64,000 nt of DNA from Paracoccus sediminis (GCF_900188295.1 NZ_FZNM01000009.1:1-64000), one strand, 5' to 3'; shown: positions 1 to 8,461, numbered from the stretch's first letter. Numbers and translations: made by a program. The notes: generated by a model not told the origin, from the letters alone.

Positions 1-552
1 GCCAGCGAGATCAACGAAGCCACAGTCCGGCAACTCCACCGCTGCGAGTTCATGGACGGGGCCCAGAACATCGTCCTGATCGGCGGCCCGGGCACCGGCA
101 AGACCCACATCGCAACCGCCCTCGGCGTCCAGGCCATCGAGCACCACCGCCGCAAGGTCCGCTTCTTCTCCACCATCGAACTGGTCAACGCCCTCGAACA
201 GGAGAAGGCCAAGGGAAAGGCGGGGCAGATCGCTGAAAGCCTGACCCGCCTCGATCTCGTGATCCTCGATGAGCTGGGATATCTGCCCTTCAGCGCCTCG
301 GGCGGGGCGCTGCTCTTCCATTTGCTGAGCAAGCTCTACGAACGCACTAGCGTCGTCATCACCACCAACCTCAGCTTCAGCGAATGGGCCACAGTCTTCG
401 GCGATGCCAAGATGACCACCGCATTGCTCGACCGCCTTACCCACCGCTGCCACATCCTGGAGACCGGAAACGACAGCTTCCGCTTCAAAGCCAGTTCAGC
501 CGCCGCAGCGCGCCAAAAGAAGGAGAACAATCACGCCTTGACCTCTGAATGA
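1..552 (+). CDS. istB: IS21-family helper ATPase IstB (5' truncated by window edge)
   Basis: The frame is open from base 1, so the gene starts upstream of the window; 183 codons plus stop are present. It encodes the AAA+ transposition helper of IS21 elements, which assembles the IstA transposase on target DNA. The visible P-loop is [11 protein letters not shown], followed by a Walker B-like stretch (LVILDELGY) and the family-typical region ending in [15 protein letters not shown]. The transposase gene istA should lie just before base 1. The reading frame is intact, so the element may be recent or still active. It ends about 70 bp before the element's right end and 77 bp before a CRISPR array. 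Confidence 0.93.
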   Translation, partial: ASEINEATVRQLHRCEFMDGAQNIVLIGGPGTGKTHIATALGVQAIEHHRRKVRFFSTIELVNALEQEKAKGKAGQIAESLTRLDLVILDELGYLPFSASGGALLFHLLSKLYERTSVVITTNLSFSEWATVFGDAKMTTALLDRLTHRCHILETGNDSFRFKASSAAAARQKKENNHALTSE

Positions 553-573
553 CCCAAAAACCATAATCAAAGG

Positions 574-624
574 TGGGTCAGTTCTCGATGGAAAACCTGG
601 GTCACTTCTGGGTGGAAATTAACA
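574..624 (+). mobile_element. Right end of IS21-family element with two terminal sub-repeats
   Basis: Two related 21-nt direct repeats with the shared core TGGGTCA-n-TTCT and a following TGGAAA lie at 574-594 and 598-618, 24 nt apart. Multiple terminal repeats of this kind, with an outer end of the form ...CA-3', are typical of IS21 elements. The most likely element boundary is the ACA at 622-624. Only TCAG (625-628) separates it from the first CRISPR repeat. The left end and the target-site duplication lie outside the window, so the exact boundary is inferred. Confidence 0.75.
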
Positions 625-628
625 TCAG

Positions 629-2670
629 GGCTCCCCCGCACCCGCGGGGATAGACCTTCTTCCCGGCAGCAGGAGCCTAATATGGACGTGGCTCCCCCGC
701 ACCCGCGGGGATAGACCCCCGCAGCCGAGACAACAGAACCGACGAACGAGGGCTCCCCCGCACCCGCGGGGATAGACCCCTGCAAGACGCCATGCGCAAG
801 GTCTGGGCCGAGGCTCCCCCGCACCCGCGGGGATAGACCCAGATGCAGCGGCAGCGGACGGCCCGCGGATGTGGCTCCCCCGCACCCGCGGGGATAGACC
901 CGCCACCCCGGCGCCGATCTCGGGACACACAGGGGCTCCCCCGCACCCGCGGGGATAGACCCTCGTCCGCCGGCGCCCAGCCCACCTTGAACGCGGCTCC
1001 CCCGCACCCGCGGGGATAGACCCGATCCGAAGTCTGGCGTTCTGTTGCGGCCCCAGGCTCCCCCGCACCCGCGGGGATAGACCCCCCGCCGCCCCGGTTC
1101 GTCAGGATGATGTAGGGGCTCCCCCGCACCCGCGGGGATAGACCCTTGCCGCGATACAGGTTCGCCGCCCAGCCCGAGGCTCCCCCGCACCCGCGGGGAT
1201 AGACCCATATCCTCACGATCCTTGCATCCGGCAATCTGGGCTCCCCCGCACCCGCGGGGATAGACCCTCGTCCGCCGGCGCCCAGCCTACCTTGAACGCG
1301 GCTCCCCCGCACCCGCGGGGATAGACCCGATCCGAAGTCTGGCGTTCTGTTGCGGCCCCAGGCTCCCCCGCACCCGCGGGGATAGACCCCCCGCCGCCCC
1401 GGTTCGTCAGGATGATGTAGGGGCTCCCCCGCACCCGCGGGGATAGACCCTGTCCGATATTGGGTTGAACCGGAAGCCATCAGGCTCCCCCGCACCCGCG
1501 GGGATAGACCCGGTCAGGTCGGTGCTGTCGCCCACCTCGCGAAGGCTCCCCCGCACCCGCGGGGATAGACCCATTGCGCACCCGCTTGATCGTCGCGCGG
1601 AAATGGCTCCCCCGCACCCGCGGGGATAGACCCGGGCGGTTTCCGGCCTGTGGCCCGTCGCGTCCGGCTCCCCCGCACCCGCGGGGATAGACCCGACGGC
1701 GTGTCGCGCAGCATCGGCGCCAGGCGGGCTCCCCCGCACCCGCGGGGATAGACCCGGTCAGGTCGGTGCTGTCGCCCACCTCGCGAAGGCTCCCCCGCAC
1801 CCGCGGGGATAGACCCCGCTCTCTTGGATGGCCCTTGCCATTATTGCCGGCTCCCCCGCACCCGCGGGGATAGACCCTCGCAGGGCGCGCCCGCACGGAT
1901 TGATGGATCGGCTCCCCCGCACCCGCGGGGATAGACCTGACTGACCCCACCGACTGCACCTGCCACGCCCGGCTCCCCCGCACCCGCGGGGATAGACCGT
2001 CATCGTGCCAGGGCGTCCAGCCTTCCACGCTGGCTCCCCCGCACCCGCGGGGATAGACCCCATCTTGTCCTCTGCGTCCGGCACCGGCAGATGGCTCCCC
2101 CGCACCCGCGGGGATAGACCCTTCTGCTGCACCGCCTGCCGGTAGAAGTGCGCGGCTCCCCCGCACCCGCGGGGATAGACCCTCGGACGGAAAGCAGATC
2201 CCCGTTCGGGTCATGGCTCCCCCGCACCCGCGGGGATAGACCCGGCGCCCACGGCTACACCAAGGCCGCCATTGCGGCTCCCCCGCACCCGCGGGGATAG
2301 ACCCCTCGAAGGGCACAGGTGCCTGCCCGGCGAACCGGCTCCCCCGCACCCGCGGGGATAGACCTTTACGGGCCTCTGCACCCATCTCGCGCATGTCGGC
2401 TCCCCCGCACCCGCGGGGATAGACCCGATGATGCTCATCTTGCGTTTCTTGTCGTCGTGGCTCCCCCGCACCCGCGGGGATAGACCCGGTCAGGTCGGTG
2501 CTGTCGCCGACCTCGCGAAGGCTCCCCTGCACCCGCGGGGATAGACCCGGTCAGGTCGGTGCTGTCGCCGACCTCGCGAAGGCTCCCCTGCACCCGCGGG
2601 GATAGACCCCGCTGGCCGTCCAATGTGCAAGCCATCGCTTTGGCTCCCCCGCACCCGCGGGGATAGACCT
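629..2670 (+). CRISPR. Type I-E-like CRISPR array, 34 repeats / 33 spacers
   Basis: Thirty-four repeats start at 629 and recur every 61 nt without exception, the last at 2642. Each repeat is 29 nt, beginning GGCTCCCCCGCACC and ending CGCGGGGATAGACCC, with a CCCCGC/GCGGGG stem; every spacer is 32 nt. By similarity to the E. coli I-E repeat (GAGTTCCCC...GGGGATAAACCG), crRNA would be read from the plus strand with 5' handle AUAGACCC, placing the leader before 629. Repeats 32 and 33 (2520, 2581) carry C-to-T at position 9, fitting a degenerate distal end. Base 29 varies: T at repeats 1, 22, 29 and 34, G at repeat 23, C elsewhere. Several spacers are duplicated. No cas gene is in the window. Confidence 0.98.
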
Positions 2671-2814
2671 TGCCGAAAAGCAACATGCGCTATTTAGTCC
2701 GGCATAAACAACTCTTAGCGCAATGATTACACATGCTGAAGCTGCGGATGTGTTCGATTTGATCTGCAAGGTTTCTTCTGCTTTGAGCAGAAATCCTGCA
2801 ATTTCGGGTCGCCG

Positions 2815-3927
2815 ATGAACCCTCATTCCCGTGCCCCTGAATGGGATGACCTGCTCTGCCCGCGCCTGGTCGATTTGATCGATGCGCGCCACGAGTTGGT
2901 GAAGCTTGGGGCGCTGATCGACTGGGAGATTTTCGAACGGGAGTGGGCAACCTTTTTCCCCTTGCATCAGGTCCAGCCCGCGACATCGCGGCGCCTGGTG
3001 GCGGTCTCATGTATCTTCAGAATGCCTTCAAATTGTCGGACGAGGGAGTCGTCGTCCGGTGGGTCGAAAATCCATGCCATCAACATTCCACCGGCAAGAC
3101 GTTCTTTCGGCACCGCCCGCCGATCGACCCGTCATCCTTGATCCGCTGGCGCAGGCAGATCGGCGAAGAAGGCGTGGGGTGGCTGCTGACCAAGACCATC
3201 GAGGCCGACCGAGCCGCGGGCGCCGTCACCGACAAAAACCTGAAGCGGGTGGCTGTCGATACAACCGGATGCGCGGCTTGCCCCGCGGCTGGCCGCCCAG
3301 GTCGGGCGCCATGCCCATGCCCGGCAGTTCAAGCGCATGTGCAAGACCCTGCGCCAGTTCAAGGGCTATGTTGGCCGGATGCGCCACGACCTCCAGGACA
3401 TTCCCCAAAGTGCGCTGCACGAGAAGGTGCTGGAGGCGCTTTGGCTGGTCGGCCACCTGCTTAACTAAACACCGAAGAGCAAGAACAAGCTTTACTCCCT
3501 GCATGAGCCCGAGGTCGACTGCATCTCCCAGGACAAGCCCCGCATCCGTTACGGGTTCGGCGCCAAGATCAGTCTCGCTACCACCCTCGACGGCGGCTTT
3601 GTTGTCGGCGCCCGCAGCTTTCCTGGCGACCCTTATGACGGCCATACCCTGGCGTCAGCACGGGAGCGGGTTGGCATTCTCGCTGACCAGGTTCCGGGTC
3701 TGGCTGTGGTCGACCGCGGCTATCGTGGCCACGGCGTAACCACTACCAAGATCCTGATCAGCGGCACAAGACGCGGCATCACGCCATTCGTGGCGGGACT
3801 CCTCAGGCGACGAAGCGCCATCGAATCCGAGATCGGGCACATGAAGATCGACGGTCTTCTTGCGAGATGTCTGCTGAAGGGGTGCATCGGTAACGCGGTC
3901 TTCGCCGCAGCGCAGCATAGGGCGTAG
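2815..3927 (+). pseudogene. IS5-family transposase, degenerate
   Basis: The translation matches an IS5-type DDE transposase across several frames. The N-terminus (ELVKLGALIDWEIFEREW) reads in one frame, VVRWVENP...PPIDPSSLIRW...VAVDTT in another, and LAAQVGR...HEPEVDC...VVDRGYRGHG...IESEIGHMK in the first frame again. There is an internal deletion after VAVDTT, a TAA at 3466-3468, and a divergent end after GCIGNAVFAAA. The element cannot be autonomous. A perfect inverted repeat (TTCTGCT-TTG-AGCAGAA) at 2776-2792 lies just upstream and may be near its old left end. It sits directly behind the CRISPR array. Confidence 0.85.
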
Positions 3928-4066
3928 TTCGAACTGGAGGGGACGAATCCGCCTCCGATGCCGGAAACCGAATTTCCGTAGCCGGTTTACGACATCTTAT
4001 GGGCAGAAACATCTGGAAGATCTTCGAGAAGATCTTCGAAAGGTGCGACCTTCCGGTTCCGCACCC

Positions 4067-5432
4067 ATGACTCTTGCCCAGAAGATCATTGCGCGCCATG
4101 TTCTGACTTCTGGTAAGCAACAATGGAACATGCAGCCCGGATCTAGCGGCTTCGTTCAAGCCGATTTCCGGTTCATGCATGACATGCATACCGACAGGGC
4201 GGCGAATATTCTTGATCGCGTCAAGGGCCGGGATGACGCGTTGTTCGACCGGATCAATCGTGATGTTCGAGAACCACTATTCCTATGTGCATCGGTCGCC
4301 AAACCATGTGAACCGCGGTTTGCTGCTGCAGATTGCCCATTTGGGCCGCAGACACCGGAACTTCGTGCATCGCCATGGGCTGACCGGCCACGGCTACCGG
4401 GCCGGAGAGGAGGGCAGCAAGGGGATCAGCCAGGCCATGATGGCCGAGCGATATGTCCTTCCCGCACAGTTGATCGCGGGGACCGCCAGTCACACACCGC
4501 ATTCCGGCTCTTTAGGCTGCTTTGCCAGGGTGTCGGCACGACGGACATGTGCAACGCTTTTCCGACAGGCCCCATTCGCCTGACGATGGCCGGGTCGGTG
4601 CTTGTGGAACTGACCGGCAAACCGCAAAATGGCGTCACGTCCAAGGACATCGCCTTGGCTCTTCTGACCATGCCGGTCATTCCCAAGGGGGCCTGCGTGG
4701 ATCGTATCGACGACTTCGCTGGACCTGCCATCACCGCCATGTCCACCGACGAACACACGACCCTGACGAACATGATCGCCGAATTCGGAGGACTTATGCC
4801 TTTGCGCCCCCGGCGCTGAAACTGTGCGCTTTCTGCGAGAACGGCGAGGGATCGAGTTCCGGCCGAAGACTGGATGCAGTCCGATCCAAAGGCCGCCTAT
4901 ACCGCCACCATCACGCTGGATCGCAGCACGGTGCCGCAGATGCTGGCGCAAGCAGGCGATCCTCGCAACAGAGTGGCGGTGTCGGATCTAACCGGTCCAG
5001 TTTCAGTCAACCTTGCTTATGCCGGATCCTGCACCGTCGGAAAGCGCAACGACTTCGACAAGTTTCACAAGGTTGCCTTTTGGACCTGCAGCACAGCTTG
5101 CATGTGGCAGATCACGTAACGCTCTTTCTGCAATGCGGGACGGTGCAGGTCCGCGACTACTGCATTGCCATGGGCTATCTGGACACGTTCAAGGCAATCG
5201 GTGCAGAGATCTCGGGCCTTGCTTGTGATGCATGCGCGCAATGCCGCCCCGGCATCACGCCCCGAACGGATCAGTTCACGATTTCGGCAATCAACCAGAT
5301 CTTCCCCGGCCACGGGGAAGCGGGAAAACGTGGCTGGCGAACCCCGCAACGGTCGTCGCAAGTGCACTTGCCGGAGAAATCTGTTCCTTTGCCCAGGTCA
5401 GGAAAAAAGATCCGGCAGCCCGTTGGGATTGA
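4067..5432 (+). pseudogene. Aconitase / 3-isopropylmalate dehydratase large-subunit-like gene, multiply frameshifted
   Basis: Fragments in three frames line up in order with an aconitase-superfamily hydro-lyase of about 430-450 residues. They are MTLAQKIIARH... (4067), a middle piece with GTASHTPHSGSLGC, then GVGTTDMCNAF...VELTGKPQNGVTSKDI, DPKAAYTATITLD...NLAYAGSCTVGKR, DHVTLFLQCGTVQVRDYC...GLACDACAQCRPG, and finally WLANPATVVASALAGEICSF. At least five frame changes are needed, so it is dead. The cysteines expected to bind the 4Fe-4S cluster are recognisable in SGSLGC and CDACAQC. The homology is clear at family level, but the exact substrate is unknown. Its neighbours are IS debris on both sides. 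Confidence 0.8.
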
Positions 5433-5601
5433 ACGCGACCGATTGAGATCAAGACCACCCATCTCGGCTGACCGCCATTCAGCCGAGATGAACGATCGTT
5501 TCGTTGCGCTATCTGCAAGCGTCAATCCTGACCACCCTGCCGCGCGCTGATGGTGCAGGATAGTGTCCACCATCGATGATGGACAGCATGGTGATGGCGT
5601 G

Positions 5602-5960
5602 GTGCGTCGGACAAAGCGGTTTTGGACGCCTGAGAGGATGCGGTCCATCTGTTTCCAGACGGTCGCGCCGGGCGTTTCGGTGGCGCAGGTGGCCCGGCGC
5701 GCTATGCGGCGAAGGCGGACCTGACCTTCAAGTGGATGCCCGCTCCCCTCTACGCGCCGGACCTTGCGATGATGCCATCGCCCGCGGAGGTGCCTCGCTT
5801 TCTGCTTGGGGAGATCGTTCCAGAGGTGGCGAGGCCCTTGGTCGCACCTGTCGCGGACAATCGCCTCCAGATCGATTTGGCTGGTGCACATCGGCTGCGC
5901 ATCACCGGCCGCTACGATACCGAAGCTCCGGCACGGCTGATCCGGTGTCTGACGGCGTGA
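5602..5960 (+). pseudogene. IS66-family TnpA (orfA) remnant, frameshifted
   Basis: The frame starting at GTG 5602 gives VRRTKRFWTPE...VAPGVSVAQVARR, the helix-turn-helix part of IS66 OrfA. A frame change follows, and the sequence continues as YAAKADLTFKWM...GEIVPEVARPLV...LAGAHRLRITGRYD and ends at TGA 5958-5960. The expected pattern (helix-turn-helix, then WR/WM, then a C-terminal beta-rich part) is present but broken. The stop overlaps the GTG start of the tnpB remnant, as in intact IS66 elements. Confidence 0.75.
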
Positions 5961-6250
5961 TCCCGTTTCCGGCCAACACGCGGGTCTAGGTGGCGGCGCG
6001 CCTTACCGACATGCACAAAGGTTCTGCGGCCGTGGCAATGCAGGCCGAGGCGCGGCTGGGCACCGATCGCATCGGGTCTGGCCCATGTCGCAGACGCGGG
6101 ACAGCTTCAACCGGCATTCGAGACCAGCAAGATCGCCGCCGCCGGGATGACGGCGCGAATGACCCTGCTAGACCTCGAGAAGAAGGACAAGCCCAGGCGC
6201 CGTCCGATCCCGGACCATATCCGACCCGATGCGCCGCGCTACGCCACGAG
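5957..6250 (+). pseudogene. IS66-family TnpB N-terminus and TnpC fragment
   Basis: From GTG 5957 the frame reads VIPFPANTRV, then an in-frame TAG where IS66 TnpB has Trp, then VAARLTDMHKGSAAVAMQAEA, matching the TnpB start. It breaks off near 6065. A following stretch (QPAFETSKIAAAG...KKDKPRRRPIPDHI, about 6095-6222) resembles the linker just before the zinc-finger of TnpC. The rest of both genes is missing. This marks the boundary between the insertion-sequence debris and the copper genes. Confidence 0.6.
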
Positions 6251-6338
6251 ACGGCATGGCCAGACGAAACCACATGCCCGGATGCGGGTTTCACTTGATG
6301 ATTGGCGGTTTGCCGACGGGGCTGCACAGGACGCAGGG

Positions 6339-6716
6339 ATGAGACGGTCTGCCCAAATCTGGGGGATTTTACTGGCGGCGTTGATGACGCTGACCGTCAT
6401 CGCCGTCTGGCCGCCTGGAGGATCGGGTCCTGCGTCGTCTTCTGTTTCCGCGGCAGTCATCTCATTCCACAGCTATCCTCAGTACCCCGAAGAGAACGGC
6501 CCCCGGCCGGCTGTGCGCGGTAATGTGGACGAGGACTGCCAGCCCGCGTCACCCGGCTGTTGCATGATGACCCATTGCTATCCGGGCATTTCCGTCGAAC
6601 CGCATAAGGTGGCCGCGATTGCTGTCAACGACAAGACGGCGGCGGCAGCGGCGGCGCGGGGATTGGGCAGCGATCCGGGAGTGATCCTTCCCCCGCCGCG
6701 AGGCTTGCGACTATGA
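6339..6716 (+). CDS. Exported Cys/Met-rich protein of unknown function (copper island)
   Basis: This 125-residue protein has an N-terminal hydrophobic segment (about residues 8-24) that should be a signal anchor or signal peptide. A Cys/Met/His cluster follows at residues 67-80 (C67, C74, C75, M76, M77, H79, C80), then a proline-rich tail. I do not recognise a named family. The metal-ligand cluster and the location directly before a Met-rich DUF305 gene suggest periplasmic copper handling, which is inference. The frame is open upstream to 6147, but that part reads through the TnpC remnant, so ATG 6339 is preferred. The gene ends 36 bp before the DUF305 start. Confidence 0.6.
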   Translation: MRRSAQIWGILLAALMTLTVIAVWPPGGSGPASSSVSAAVISFHSYPQYPEENGPRPAVRGNVDEDCQPASPGCCMMTHCYPGISVEPHKVAAIAVNDKTAAAAAARGLGSDPGVILPPPRGLRL

Positions 6717-6751
6717 CCGCTCAACAGATCATGGATTCAGGAGAACTAGAG

Positions 6752-7327
6752 ATGAACATCGTAAAGACAATCCTCGCCACGGCTTTCGCCGCAACCGCAT
6801 TCTCGGCGCCTACCTTGGCGCAGGATGCCAAATTCCAGCTGCCCGAGCAGTGTTCCACAGCGACCGCGGCAGGAGGAATGGACAATTCGACCATGGGTCA
6901 GGGGGGCATGGACGGCAACCAAGGCGGCGGCATGGACGGCAACCAGGCTGGCGGCATGGGTAGCAGCATGGGCGGCAACCAGGGTGGCAGCATGAGCGGC
7001 GGCATGGGTGACGGGATGATGGGCATGATGGGCATGATGGGGATGGGAGGCATGGACCTCGAATCCATGCCCGAGCATGTCCAGGAAAACATGCGCCGGA
7101 TGATGGAAACCATGCCCGCCATGCACAAGGGCATGATGAATGAAGATGCGGATGTGGCCTTTGCCTGCGGGATGATCGCCCACCACCAGGGTGCCATCGA
7201 CATGGCCGAGGTGCTGCTGGAGAATGGTGACGATCCGCAGATGCGGGCGCTGGCCGAGGAGATCATCGCCGCACAGGTCGGCGAGATCGAGCAGATGACC
7301 ACCTGGCTGGCCGAGAACGCCAACTAA
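6752..7327 (+). CDS. DUF305 family exported protein, Gly/Met-rich
   Basis: This is a 191-residue protein with a signal peptide (MNIVKTILATAFAATAFSAPTLA, cleavage near AQD). Residues 37-100 are a low-complexity region of GGMDGNQ-like and MMGM repeats. The C-terminal DUF305 domain carries the family hallmark HHQGAIDMAEVLL and ends QMTTWLAENAN. DUF305 proteins are periplasmic, ferritin-like helical proteins often found with copper resistance genes, and the Met-rich linker would suit Cu(I). Start 6752 is chosen because AGGAG lies just upstream; an ATG at 6713 is in frame but overlaps the preceding gene and has no signal peptide at its start. Confidence 0.9.
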   Translation: MNIVKTILATAFAATAFSAPTLAQDAKFQLPEQCSTATAAGGMDNSTMGQGGMDGNQGGGMDGNQAGGMGSSMGGNQGGSMSGGMGDGMMGMMGMMGMGGMDLESMPEHVQENMRRMMETMPAMHKGMMNEDADVAFACGMIAHHQGAIDMAEVLLENGDDPQMRALAEEIIAAQVGEIEQMTTWLAENAN

Positions 7328-7442
7328 GCCATACGGGCCGCGCGGGACGGTCCGCGCGGCCAATTCTGCCGACCGCTTCGACATTTCGGGCTTCCGGCAG
7401 CGGGAATTCCCACGGTGCGGGGCAGAATTCAGGAAATGCGCC

Positions 7443-7692
7443 ATGACCCTGGCCCCTGCCACGCGGCAATCGGGCCTGCCAGCCAAGGTGATTTGCTGCA
7501 ACAAGGACATCGGGGTGCTGAAGCCCGATGGCCGCCGAAAAGCTGGGCGAGATCGACCGCAGGATCGCGGAACCGAACGGGGTTCAGAAGATGCCGGGGC
7601 ATCTGGGCGATACCGGTCATGACGACGCGTGCCCCGGATGCCCGATCATCGACGGCCTGCCGGGAGGGACGACCACAAGGTTCAAAGGCTGA
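7443..7692 (+). pseudogene. MerR/CueR-type copper regulator, internally deleted
   Basis: The frame from ATG 7443 gives TRQSGLPAKVICCNKDIGVLKPDG, the MerR N-terminal helix-turn-helix; active members have RYYEDIG where this has CCNKDIG. After about 30 codons it jumps frame (near 7528) into KLGEIDRRIAE...DDACPGCPIIDGL, the C-terminal end of Cu(I)-sensing MerR proteins, and stops at 7692. The rest of the DNA-binding domain and most of the dimer helix are gone. The metal-loop cysteines (CPGCP) survive. The regulator of the surrounding copper genes is therefore almost certainly non-functional. Confidence 0.75.
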
Positions 7693-7696
7693 GACA

Positions 7697-7834
7697 ATGA
7701 CGGACAACAGGATGATGACGGGCGACGGCATGATGTGGGCCATGGGGCTTTGGGGGCTTGCGCTTGCCGTGCTGGTGGCGCTCGTCATCGCCCGCGTTGG
7801 TCAAATACATCTTCTTTCGATAAGGATCCTCTGA
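7697..7834 (+). CDS. Small Met-rich single-span membrane protein
   Basis: The product is 45 residues: a Met-rich N-terminus (MTDNRMMTGDGMMW) followed by one hydrophobic helix (about residues 16-34). Similar tiny membrane proteins are common in copper clusters. The last third looks shifted. After LVALVIA, reading with one base removed gives ALVKYIFF-Arg-stop, the ending usual for such proteins, so the present tail (RVGQIHLLSIRIL) is probably a frameshift product. The stop TGA overlaps the ATG of the cytochrome gene, suggesting translational coupling. Confidence 0.5.
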   Translation: MTDNRMMTGDGMMWAMGLWGLALAVLVALVIARVGQIHLLSIRIL

Positions 7835-8277
7835 TGTGCAGCATGGAGAAATGGATCCAAGGGGTTTTGCCTCTGGCAGCCATAGTGATCGGTCTGGTGC
7901 CGCTTTCGGCCTCGGCCTTCGTGCACGCTGCCGATGCCAGGACCGACGCGGGCGGCGCTTTGTATGCCGAACGCTGCGCGGTCTGCCACGGCATCAACCT
8001 CGAGGGCCAACCCGACTGGCGCAGCACCGACGCCGACGGCCTCTATCCAGCGCCGCCCCATGACGAGACCGGCCACACCTGGCACCATGACGATGCGATG
8101 CTGATCGACTACATCACCCGCGGCGGTCAGGCAGTTCTCGACGATATGGGCGTGAAATTCACCTCGGGCATGCCAGGCTTCGGCCCGGTTCTCGACGAGG
8201 AGGAGATCGAGGCGATCCTCGACTATATCAAGTCGACCTGGCCCAAACGCATCCGAGACCTGCAAGCGCAGAGATAG
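7834..8277 (+). CDS. Periplasmic c-type cytochrome
   Basis: This is a 147-residue class I cytochrome c. The signal segment covers residues 1-33 (hydrophobic VLPLAAIVIGLVPLSASAF, then HAADA). The haem site is C48-A-V-C51-H52, and the likely distal Met ligand is in TSGMPGF. The domain ends in the usual C-terminal helix (EEIEAILDYIKSTW). Such single-haem cytochromes occur beside copper efflux genes and may pass electrons to an oxidase or oxidise Cu(I); the specific role is inference. It is convergent with the P-type ATPase gene, with 184 bp between them that show no gene. Confidence 0.9.
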   Translation: MCSMEKWIQGVLPLAAIVIGLVPLSASAFVHAADARTDAGGALYAERCAVCHGINLEGQPDWRSTDADGLYPAPPHDETGHTWHHDDAMLIDYITRGGQAVLDDMGVKFTSGMPGFGPVLDEEEIEAILDYIKSTWPKRIRDLQAQR

Positions 8278-8461
8278 AACGCAGCCGCATCCGAATGACA
8301 CCCCCCGAATATGCGTCGGAATCCCTGGAGAGGCCCGAGTGGAGCAGCGGCAGGTTGCCCAAAGGGGTCTGATGTCCAGCCATGCTCCGCACCAACTGGT
8401 CTCGTATCCAGTCCGACAGACGTCTATCCACCGGTTTGGGCCGCAAAACAGCGTCAGCCCC

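Noticed and set aside
629-2670. Reading the array on the minus strand with its leader at 2671-2814
   Set aside because: The repeat matches E. coli I-E polarity on the plus strand, and the variant repeats (32 and 33) are at the 2670 end, as expected for the distal end.
567-2686. Several minus- and plus-strand frames with repeating Gly/Pro/Arg/Ser-rich motifs of about 20 residues
   Set aside because: They are translations of the CRISPR repeats and spacers (61-nt period), not proteins.
6890-7060. Tandem DNA repeat in the DUF305 gene as a separate repeat element
   Set aside because: The irregular GGC/ATG-rich repeats encode the Gly/Met-rich linker and keep frame; they are better explained as coding low complexity.
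8278-8461. Possible small gene or insertion-sequence fragment between the cytochrome and copA
   Set aside because: The minus-strand frame 8228-8446 has no recognised similarity and overlaps the cytochrome; nothing supports it.
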